Shown here: in pieces, positions 1 through 5,729 of the stretch
Position numbering within the stretch: position 1 is the first letter of the stretch
Layout: each line of letters opens with the position of its first letter
Origin: Pseudomonadota bacterium
GTDB taxonomy: Bacteria > Pseudomonadota > Gammaproteobacteria > Burkholderiales > Sulfuriferulaceae
Length of the DNA stretch: 7,385 bases
Direction: 5' to 3'
NCBI GenBank assembly: GCA_021794855.1
Contig: JAJYPZ010000049.1
Location: 1 to 7,385, forward strand
Notes under the pieces: model-generated
The model's database searches: none
What the model was told of the DNA's origin: nothing
Seen by the model: the letters and a program-made list of their open reading frames with translations, nothing else
Translations under genes and position numbers: made by a program

Positions 1-280
1 CCGAACGCCCGCCGGAATGGCAGTACAGCAGTATGGTTTTGTCGTGCGCGGTGCACAATACGGGATGACGATGTTTGGTAGTCGGATCGGCTGAAGCCTC
101 GAGGATGCCGCGCGGGATATTCAGCGCGCCGGCGATATGACCACCGTGAAACTCGTCCGGTTCGCGCACGTCTATCACCAGCACACCACCGGCGCCCAGT
201 TTTTCTTCTGCGGTTTCCGCATCCCATTCATCGATGTGGCTACGCGCTTCTTTAATAAAGCAGCCAAGCTGTTTAGCCAT
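1..280 (-). CDS. Rhodanese-like domain protein (partial, C-terminus off window)
   Basis: Single-domain rhodanese homologue, a presumed cytoplasmic sulfurtransferase or sulfur carrier that would hold sulfane sulfur as a cysteine persulfide. I translated it from the complement: 93 full codons are present and the 3' end is missing. The N-terminus begins MAKQLGCFIKEA. The CH2A-type motif VIDVREPDEF lies at residues 35-44, followed by GGHIAGALNIPRG (46-58). The active-site loop is CHSGGRS, with the predicted nucleophile Cys87 on the YC segment and Arg92 closing the loop. The start at 280 is supported by a strong AAAAGGAG ribosome binding site (288-295) spaced 7 nt from ATG. No signal peptide is visible, so a cytoplasmic location is inferred. 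It is divergent from uvrD. The family is secure; the physiological sulfur donor and acceptor cannot be read from the sequence. Confidence 0.9.
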   Translation of the reverse strand, partial: MAKQLGCFIKEARSHIDEWDAETAEEKLGAGGVLVIDVREPDEFHGGHIAGALNIPRGILEASADPTTKHRHPVLCTAHDKTILLYCHSGGRS

Positions 281-353
281 TATAATTCTCCTTTTCCATA
301 CCGAATGTCAGCTGTTCAGAATATCCTGACAAACCCGCTATCGAAAGTCTACC
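281..353. promoter_or_regulatory. Divergent rhodanese/uvrD promoter region with inverted repeat
   Basis: This 73-bp spacer must hold the start signals of two divergent genes. It contains a perfect 6-bp inverted repeat, TGTCAG (306-311) and CTGACA (326-331), separated by 14 nt. Nested in it is a 14-bp near-palindrome, TCAGAATATCCTGA (316-329), matching its own complement at 12 of 14 positions. For uvrD, TTCAGA (316-321) with weak -10-like sequence near 339-345 is possible. For rhodanese, TTGTCA on the complement (328-333) is a possible -35. These boxes are weak and are inference. The palindrome could be an operator between the two genes, but I recognise no known regulator site, and no LexA-type CTG-N10-CAG occurs here. 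Confidence 0.4.
288..295 (-). promoter_or_regulatory. Shine-Dalgarno of the rhodanese gene
   Basis: The complement reads AAAAGGAG, a near-ideal anti-16S match, followed by a 7-nt AT-rich spacer (AATTATA) and ATG. It fixes the rhodanese start at 280 and is the clearest ribosome binding site I found in the window. Confidence 0.85.
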
Positions 354-2501
354 ATGTCCTCTATACTCGACGGCTTAAATCCGGAACAACTCGCGGCGGT
401 GACTTTGCCGCATCAATCGGCCTTAATCCTGGCCGGCGCCGGTAGCGGCAAAACCCGCGTGCTCACCACCCGGATCGCGTGGCTGCTGCAGACCGGGCAA
501 ATATCGCCGTCGGGTATCCTGGCCGTCACCTTTACCAATAAAGCCGCCAGGGAAATGCTGGTCCGCCTCAGCGCCATGCTGCCGCTCGATCCCCGCGGCA
601 TCTGGATAGGCACCTTTCACGGCCTGTCGAACCGATTGCTGCGTACGCATCACCGCGAAGCGGGGCTGCCGCGCTTATTCCAGATACTCGATAGCGCAGA
701 CCAGCTTTCCGCCATCAAACGGCTGCTTAAAGCCATGAATGCCGATACGGAAAAATTCGAACCAAAAAAAGTCCAGAATTTCATCAACAATAACAAGGAT
801 TCCGGCCTGCGTGCCGACAAAATCGAAGTTTTCGATCCCTACACCCGTCGTCTCGCCGAATTTTATGCCGCCTACGACGAGCAGTGCAATCGCGAAGGTG
901 CGGTCGATTTTGCCGAATTGCTGTTGCGCAGCGATGAAATGCTGGCGCGGGACAGTTCCTTGCGCCAGCATTATCAGGACCGGTTCCGGCATCTGTTGAT
1001 AGACGAATTCCAGGACACCAATCGCTTGCAATATCGCTGGCTCAAACATTTTGCCGGCACGGCTTCCGCACTGATGGCGGTCGGCGACGACGACCAGTCG
1101 ATTTATGCGTTTCGCGGCGCACATACCGGCAATATGAACGAATTTCAGCGCGACTATGCGCGCGACAATCTGATCAAGCTCGAACAGAATTATCGCAGTC
1201 ACGGCAATATTCTCGATGCCGCCAATGCCCTGATCAGCCGCAACCAGACCCGGCTGGGAAAAAATCTGTGGACCGCCGCCGGCGCCGGAGAACTGATTCG
1301 CGTCTATATGGCGTATAACGACCAGGAAGAAGCGCGTTTTATCGGCGAAGAGGCGCAAGCCCTGCATCGGGAAGGAATGGCGCTTAACGACATCGCCGTG
1401 CTGTATCGCTCCAACGCGCAGTCGCGGGTACTGGAACATGCCTTGTTCAGCGCAGGCATTCCTTATCGCGTTTACGGCGGGTTGCGTTTTTTCGAACGGC
1501 AGGAAGTCAAGCACGCGCTGGCTTATTTGCGCCTGCTGGCGAATGCCGACGACGACAGCGCCTTTACCCGCATCGTCAATTTCCCCACTCGCGGGATCGG
1601 CGCGCGCACGCTGGAACAGCTGATCGATACCGCAGGGAGTACGCAATCGAGCTTGTGGCGCGCGGCCTGCGGCAGCGCCAGCGCATCCGGCGGCAACAAA
1701 GGGCTGGCCGGTTTCGTCGGGCTCATGCGCGCCATGCAGGACGCCGTCATCGGCCTGACCCTGCCCGAAGCGATCGCGCATATCTTGCAGGCCAGCGGCT
1801 TGATGGCGCACTATCAGGCGGAAAAAGACGGCCAGGACAGAATCGACAACCTGAACGAACTGGTCAATGCCGCGGCGGTATTCGTCAACGACCCCGACGC
1901 GCTGGCGGAGGATGGCGACAACGACGGCATGATGGCGAACTTTCTTGCGCACGCCGCGCTGGAAGCCGGCATGCATCAGGCCGGCGCGGGTCACGATGCG
2001 TTGCAGCTGATGACCGTGCATTCGGCTAAAGGCCTCGAATTTCAGGCGGTATTTCTGAGCGGGCTCGAAGAAGGACTGTTTCCGGGCGAGCAATCGCTGG
2101 CCGAACAGAACGGTATCGAAGAAGAACGCCGCCTGATGTATGTCGCCATCACCCGCGCCCGTCAGCGGCTGTACATCAGTCACGCTCAAAACCGGATGCT
2201 GCACGGACAGACCCGCTACGGCATCGCCTCGCGTTTTTTAAGCGAGCTGCCGCCTGCGCTGCTTAAACCGGTCAATGTTCAGTACCACGCCGCAGCCGTC
2301 GCCGAGATTCCGTCGTATTCCCGTCAATCCGCCGAAACGCCCTGGCGCATGGGCATGAACGTACGGCACGCCAAATTCGGCACCGGCGTCGTCATCAATC
2401 TGGAAGGACGAGGTGAAGACTTGCGCATCCAGATCAATTTCGGCGGCACGCACGGTATAAAATGGCTGGCGCTGGCTTACGCCAAGCTTGAAGCCGCATG
2501 A
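354..2501 (+). CDS. uvrD: DNA helicase II (UvrD, superfamily 1A)
   Basis: A 3'-to-5' ATP-dependent DNA helicase that removes UvrC and the damaged oligonucleotide in nucleotide excision repair and unwinds nicked DNA in MutL-directed mismatch repair. At 715 residues it is close to the roughly 720 of E. coli UvrD. Motifs in order: Walker A GAGSGKT (28-34), TFTNKAA (59-65), Walker B DEFQD (217-221), motif III GDDDQSIY (244-251), motif IV LEQNYRS (276-282), the 2B-domain RGIG hairpin (413-416), motif V VHSAKGLEF (555-563), and motif VI YVAITRAR (596-603). The C-terminal Tudor-like domain that binds RNA polymerase and partners (about 664-715, RHAKFGTG to IKWLALAYAKLE) is intact. This domain and the MSSILDGLN start favour UvrD over Rep. 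The start at 354 aligns with E. coli UvrD; its ribosome binding site is poor (GAAAG at 343-347). No SOS box is visible upstream, unlike in E. coli. The stop overlaps the ATG of a small open frame leading to murJ. Confidence 0.97.
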   Translation: MSSILDGLNPEQLAAVTLPHQSALILAGAGSGKTRVLTTRIAWLLQTGQISPSGILAVTFTNKAAREMLVRLSAMLPLDPRGIWIGTFHGLSNRLLRTHHREAGLPRLFQILDSADQLSAIKRLLKAMNADTEKFEPKKVQNFINNNKDSGLRADKIEVFDPYTRRLAEFYAAYDEQCNREGAVDFAELLLRSDEMLARDSSLRQHYQDRFRHLLIDEFQDTNRLQYRWLKHFAGTASALMAVGDDDQSIYAFRGAHTGNMNEFQRDYARDNLIKLEQNYRSHGNILDAANALISRNQTRLGKNLWTAAGAGELIRVYMAYNDQEEARFIGEEAQALHREGMALNDIAVLYRSNAQSRVLEHALFSAGIPYRVYGGLRFFERQEVKHALAYLRLLANADDDSAFTRIVNFPTRGIGARTLEQLIDTAGSTQSSLWRAACGSASASGGNKGLAGFVGLMRAMQDAVIGLTLPEAIAHILQASGLMAHYQAEKDGQDRIDNLNELVNAAAVFVNDPDALAEDGDNDGMMANFLAHAALEAGMHQAGAGHDALQLMTVHSAKGLEFQAVFLSGLEEGLFPGEQSLAEQNGIEEERRLMYVAITRARQRLYISHAQNRMLHGQTRYGIASRFLSELPPALLKPVNVQYHAAAVAEIPSYSRQSAETPWRMGMNVRHAKFGTGVVINLEGRGEDLRIQINFGGTHGIKWLALAYAKLEAA

Positions 2502-2596
2502 ATAAAGCCGACTTGCCGCTCCCGCCGGCCGACCGTCCATTCGTCCGTAGCGATGCGCCGCAGCATACCCCCTTCCTGTTATCGACCGCCCCATGA
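2498..2596 (+). CDS. Possible 32-aa coupling peptide between uvrD and murJ
   Basis: A 32-codon open frame I read by hand. Its ATG (2498-2500) overlaps the uvrD stop as ATGA, and its TGA (2594-2596) overlaps the murJ ATG (2593) as ATGA. It therefore fills the apparent gap with no spare base. The peptide starts MNKADLPLPPADRPF and ends TPFLLSTAP; it has six prolines, no membrane segment, and matches no family I recognise. Ribosome binding in front is weak (TTGAAG at 2489-2494). murJ has no Shine-Dalgarno sequence in the preceding 20 nt and no in-frame start back to an in-frame TAG at 2548, so translation of this frame could deliver ribosomes to murJ. It may equally be chance: uvrD ends in ATGA, any ATGAAY start supplies the second overlap, and 32 sense codons in GC-rich DNA are not rare. 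A conserved peptide is not shown. Confidence 0.35.
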   Translation: MNKADLPLPPADRPFVRSDAPQHTPFLLSTAP

Positions 2597-4128
2597 ATTT
2601 ACTCCGTACGCTCGCCAAAATCAGCAGCATGACCTTGATGTCGCGAGTGCTGGGCTTTGCCCGCGATGCGATCGTCGCCCGCAGTTTCGGCGCCAGCATC
2701 TATACCGATGCCTTCGTCGTGGCGACACGCATCCCCAACCTGCTGCGCCGCTTATTCGCCGAAGGCGCATTTTCCCAGGCTTTCGTGCCGATACTCACCG
2801 AATACAAAAACCGCCGCGGACACGAAGACACGCGCCTGCTGGTCGACCATGTCGCCACTTTGCTGTTTATCGTACTCTGCATCGTTACGCTGTTGGGCGT
2901 GCTCGCCGCGCCATTGGTAATCTATTTGAGCGCGCCGGGTTTTGCGGACATGCCGGACAAATTCCAGGTCACCGTGCATATGCTGCGCATTACCTTTCCC
3001 TATATTCTACTGATCTCGCTGGTTTCGCTATCCGGCGGCATCCTCAATACCTACAGCCAGTTCAGCATTCCCGCCTTCACCCCGGTTTTGTACAATGCCG
3101 CCATCATCGCCGCCACGCTCTGGCTGGCGCCGTACATGCACCCGCCGGCGATGGCTATGGCTTGGGGAGTGGCGCTAGGCGGCCTGCTGCAACTGGCTCT
3201 GCAATGGCCCTCTCTGCATCGTCTGGGCCTGTTGCCGAGATTTCGTTTCAGCTGGCGTGACGAAGGCGTCTGGCGCGTCCTTAAATTAATGGGACCGGCA
3301 GTGTTCGGCGTATCGATTGCGCAACTGTCTCTGCTCATCAATACCATCTTCGCTTCATTTCTGGCCACCGGCAGCGTATCGTGGCTGTATTATGCCGACA
3401 GGCTGATGGAATTCCCGACCGGATTACTCGGTGTGGCGCTGGGTACGATATTATTGCCCAGTCTGTCCAAACATTACTCCGACAACGATCCTGCGCAATA
3501 TTCGCAACTGCTGGACTGGGGACTGAGGCTGACCCTATTGCTGGCGCTGCCGGCCGCCGCCGCGCTGGCGGTATTGGCGCTGCCGCTGATCAGCACGCTG
3601 TTTCTGTACGGTCATTTCAGCGTCCACGATCTGTGGATGACGCGGCAGGCGCTGATCGCGTATAGCCTGGGTTTATTGGGTCTGATCATGATCAAGATAC
3701 TCGCTCCCGGATTTTATGCCCGGCAGAATATCAAAACTCCGGTTAAAATCGCCGTCATCACCCTGATCGCCACGCAATTAATGAATCTGCTGTTCGTCTG
3801 GAAACTGCAGCATGCCGGACTGGCTCTGGCGATTGGGCTCGGAGCATGCCTGAATGCAAGCCTGTTGCTATGGAAACTGCGCAGCAAGAACATTTACCAG
3901 CCCCAGCCCGGATGGTACGCATTCATGATTAAAATCGGCGTAGCAACTGCAGTCATGGCAGCATTGCTGGCATGGGGAACCGGTAGCGAGAACGACTGGC
4001 TGAAGTCCTATTTCGTTTTCCGTATCGCCCATCTGGGCGCCCTGGTCGCACTCGGCGCGGCATCGTATTTTGCGGTATTACGATTGCTGGGCATACGGCC
4101 CCGCCACTTTATCCGTCACACCGCCTGA
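2593..4128 (+). CDS. murJ: Lipid II flippase MurJ (MviN)
   Basis: Integral inner-membrane flippase of the MOP superfamily that moves lipid II, the undecaprenyl-linked peptidoglycan precursor, to the periplasmic face. At 511 residues it equals the E. coli length, and hydrophobic segments run its whole length, consistent with the 14 helices known for the family. The start MNLLRTLAKISSM aligns with E. coli. Charged residues reported as important in MurJ are kept: Arg18 and Arg24 in SRVLGFARD, Asp39, Arg52 in PNLLRR, and Arg270 in YADRLMEFP. Other signatures are LPSLSKHYSD after the Arg270 motif, LAPGFYARQ (370-378) and IKTPVKIA. The start is forced: upstream in frame is TAG at 2548 with no alternative start between. 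No Shine-Dalgarno sequence precedes it, so coupling to upstream translation is likely. It probably shares a transcript with uvrD and converges on the export gene. Confidence 0.97.
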   Translation: MNLLRTLAKISSMTLMSRVLGFARDAIVARSFGASIYTDAFVVATRIPNLLRRLFAEGAFSQAFVPILTEYKNRRGHEDTRLLVDHVATLLFIVLCIVTLLGVLAAPLVIYLSAPGFADMPDKFQVTVHMLRITFPYILLISLVSLSGGILNTYSQFSIPAFTPVLYNAAIIAATLWLAPYMHPPAMAMAWGVALGGLLQLALQWPSLHRLGLLPRFRFSWRDEGVWRVLKLMGPAVFGVSIAQLSLLINTIFASFLATGSVSWLYYADRLMEFPTGLLGVALGTILLPSLSKHYSDNDPAQYSQLLDWGLRLTLLLALPAAAALAVLALPLISTLFLYGHFSVHDLWMTRQALIAYSLGLLGLIMIKILAPGFYARQNIKTPVKIAVITLIATQLMNLLFVWKLQHAGLALAIGLGACLNASLLLWKLRSKNIYQPQPGWYAFMIKIGVATAVMAALLAWGTGSENDWLKSYFVFRIAHLGALVALGAASYFAVLRLLGIRPRHFIRHTA

Positions 4129-4176
4129 CCGGATCTGAGAAGCCGTCGCCAGAACTGGCTCCCACGGAATCGCAAC

Positions 4177-4200
4177 ACGATCCGTTTAAAACCGGATCGT
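4177..4200. terminator. Perfect stem-loop at the convergent murJ / export gene ends
   Basis: ACGATCCG (4177-4184) and CGGATCGT (4193-4200) form a perfect 8-bp stem with an 8-nt loop, TTTAAAAC. The export gene stop codon (4186-4188, complement) lies in the loop. It sits where two convergent transcripts meet, so a shared 3'-end hairpin is plausible. Neither strand has a T-run after the stem, so it is not a canonical intrinsic terminator; an RNA-end stabilising or pausing element is an alternative. The sequence ACCGGATC occurs both at 4128-4135 and 4191-4198, allowing a competing pairing of CGGATC (4130-4135) with GATCCG (4179-4184). Confidence 0.4.
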
Positions 4201-5343
4201 CGTCGCAGTAGAGATCGGAAACACAATAGAAAAGACCAGGTTAAAGAATTTTTGCAGTTGCGCGACCGGAGCGTCCGACACGTAAACGACATCGCTATTC
4301 TTCAGAATAAAGGACTGGGCGATAAAAAAGCTCGCCGTATCCTTGAAATCGAAGCGATAAATAACCGGCACTTTTCCGTCCGGCGTAGTCAGCACCGGTT
4401 TGTTCGGCCACTTCAGAGCATTTCTGGCTTCGAAACGGAAAATGAACACGCCCTGCACGTCGGCGCGATTGTCGTCCAGACCGCCTGTACGTGCCAGACC
4501 TTGCGCCAAGCTGATACCCTGAGTTTCAAAATTGATTTCCTTGCTTTTGCCGGTCGCTCCGAGCGCATTGAAACTCAGAGGCTGATATAAAGCCGTCACC
4601 ACATCTCCCGGATATAACGGTATGTTTTGTTCGGGATCGCGGATTATGTTATCGAGCGGCATGCTGTAATACTTATCGTTGCGGGTCAACTGTATCGTGA
4701 CCTTGCCCACCGGTTGCCGCACCCCGCCGGCGGCCGCCAGCGCATCGAGCAAATGTTCGCCTGCGGCGGTCACCGGCATGCGCGTGCTCTTGGTGACTTC
4801 GCCGACGACGGTGACATTAGCGGAAGCATTGTTTGCGATGAGCACCATGGCGCGGGTCTTGCTGGTATTGTGCAACCGCTTGACGATTTCGGCCTCGACC
4901 TGTTGCGGCGTCTTGCCTGCCGCCTGAATTTCACCGGCAAACGGAACGTCGATTTTACCTTCATGATTGACCATCTGGTCCGGCAGCGTCGTAATGTGCG
5001 CACTCGATGGCAAACTGCGGGTTTTGGCATCGCTGGAGCCGAAAAGCGTCACAGGCGGAGCTTCCCAGATCGATACTTGTACCGTATCGCCTTTGCCTAT
5101 GAACTGTTGTTCGGGCGCCTTCGTTCCCAGCGTTGCCGAAAAATCGCGGAGCTTCCTTTGCGCAAGCAATTGCTGGATTACGTTTTCATTGACATCGACA
5201 ATCTCGATGCTCTTGGCGACCATAGCCTCGCTACCGCTATAATTGCTGTTGAATATCGCCGCACGACTGGGACCCGACGACGGAATAGCCCCGCAGCCGG
5301 CCAATGTCAAGACGCTTAAAGCTGTAATCAAATATTTGTTCAT
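4186..5343 (-). CDS. Outer-membrane polysaccharide export lipoprotein, BexD/CtrA/VexA type
   Basis: Member of the OPX family, whose oligomers form the periplasmic and outer-membrane channel for capsule or exopolysaccharide. I chose the ATG at 5343 because it gives a clean lipoprotein signal peptide: MNK, a hydrophobic stretch, then lipobox LAGC with acylated Cys17 and Gly18, which favours outer-membrane sorting. A GTG at 5400 would add 19 residues with no signal character. The product is 385 aa, near the 390-odd of BexD and CtrA. The polysaccharide export domain covers about 82-170 (GKGDTVQVSIWEAP, then HEGKIDVPFAGEI). SLBB-type beta-grasp domains follow at about 175-250 (VTVVGEV, LYPGDVV) and 255-355 (ISLAQGLARTGGLDDNRAD, LKNSDVVYVSDAP). 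The hydrophobic C-terminal segment (about 361-380) fits the Wza-style outer-membrane helix. Binding partners are not encoded in the window, and the polysaccharide is unknown. No clear Shine-Dalgarno sequence precedes the chosen ATG. Confidence 0.9.
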   Translation of the reverse strand: MNKYLITALSVLTLAGCGAIPSSGPSRAAIFNSNYSGSEAMVAKSIEIVDVNENVIQQLLAQRKLRDFSATLGTKAPEQQFIGKGDTVQVSIWEAPPVTLFGSSDAKTRSLPSSAHITTLPDQMVNHEGKIDVPFAGEIQAAGKTPQQVEAEIVKRLHNTSKTRAMVLIANNASANVTVVGEVTKSTRMPVTAAGEHLLDALAAAGGVRQPVGKVTIQLTRNDKYYSMPLDNIIRDPEQNIPLYPGDVVTALYQPLSFNALGATGKSKEINFETQGISLAQGLARTGGLDDNRADVQGVFIFRFEARNALKWPNKPVLTTPDGKVPVIYRFDFKDTASFFIAQSFILKNSDVVYVSDAPVAQLQKFFNLVFSIVFPISTATTIRF

Positions 5344-5392
5344 AACCAGGACTGTGTTGATCGTTCCGGGGTTAATTGGCACACCCTTTGGA

Positions 5393-5422
5393 ATTATCAC
5401 ATACCTAAAGCCAAAATCCGAA
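5393..5422 (-). promoter_or_regulatory. Candidate promoter of the export lipoprotein gene
   Basis: On the complement, GATAAT (5393-5398; five of six to TATAAT) lies 18 nt after TTCGGA (5417-5422; three of six to TTGACA). Transcription would begin near 5386, leaving a leader of roughly 40 nt before the ATG at 5343 and excluding the upstream GTG at 5400. The weak -35 keeps this tentative. Confidence 0.3.
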
Positions 5423-5607
5423 CGTTAATTTACCGTACTGGAACTGCCTCGTTTGCAAATTCGCCACATTCTTCTCCCGAAATCATGCGCCTGCCGAATT
5501 TTCCGCCTGGATTTTACGCAATCAATCTGGCTCTGGGGCAAACGCGGGGCTCAGACTTTCCGTCGAATTAATACTATAAAAATCAATCAATAAAATCCGA
5601 TTCCGTT

Positions 5608-5634
5608 TTGCCGGCCATGCTGAAGCGGTATACT
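5608..5634 (+). promoter_or_regulatory. Candidate ppx promoter
   Basis: TTGCCG (5608-5613; four of six to TTGACA) and TATACT (5629-5634; five of six to TATAAT) are separated by 15 nt, shorter than the optimal 17. A start near 5641 would give a leader of about 90 nt for ppx containing the T-run and the small GGAC/GTCC hairpin. The -10 lies inside the 5619-5639 stem-loop sequence, so the two readings of this segment compete. Confidence 0.25.
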
Positions 5635-5729
5635 TCGGCCCTACTTTATCGATGCCGACTTTTTTTAGGCTGGACGGAGTCCGATTTATATGCGATTTTA
5701 GCACCCGGTTCCGCCAAATATTTTAAACG

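Larger units (their letters stand above)
5344..5729. other. 386-bp divergent spacer between export gene and ppx
   Basis: This gene-free stretch is AT-richer than its neighbours, especially 5566-5598, which contains AATC AATC AATA tandem units. It holds the candidate export-gene promoter at its left end and a candidate ppx promoter toward the right. Short structures follow: a stem of GCTGAAG (5619-5625) with CTTCGGC (5633-5639), one G-U pair and a 7-nt loop; seven T at 5660-5666; and GGAC-GGA-GTCC (5672-5682). I recognised no riboswitch, tRNA or known small RNA. A 60-codon frame on the complement (5522-5704) and an 18-codon frame (about 5440-5500) resemble nothing I know and are not called as genes. 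Such length and composition would fit regulatory sequence for both neighbours or an unannotated small RNA. Confidence 0.6.

Noticed and set aside
281..353. LexA (SOS) box upstream of uvrD
   Set aside because: I checked each CTG in the spacer (312 and 326); neither is followed by CAG at the 10-nt spacing of the gammaproteobacterial SOS box.
137..445. 102-codon forward frame spanning the rhodanese start and uvrD start
   Set aside because: It runs antisense through the rhodanese gene and out of frame into uvrD, with no ribosome site and no recognisable domain.
675..2204. 509-codon open frame on the complement of uvrD
   Set aside because: It lies wholly opposite a gene with every UvrD motif intact, its translation is low-complexity and matches no family I know, and long antisense frames are common in GC-rich coding sequence.
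2553..3260. 235-codon forward frame overlapping the murJ start
   Set aside because: Out-of-frame shadow of murJ, rich in Arg, Pro and His as shadow frames are; murJ itself is unambiguous from residue 1.
4627..5319. 230-codon forward frame opposite the export lipoprotein gene
   Set aside because: Antisense to a gene with a clear lipobox and OPX domains; translation shows no family features.
5619..5666. Intrinsic terminator made of the 5619-5639 stem and the T7 tract
   Set aside because: The T-run lies about 20 nt beyond the stem, too far for a canonical terminator, and no rightward transcript is expected to end here.
5522..5704. 60-codon frame on the complement within the export/ppx spacer
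   Set aside because: No recognisable domain or good ribosome site, and it covers the likely ppx promoter and leader. Kept only as a remark in the spacer entry.
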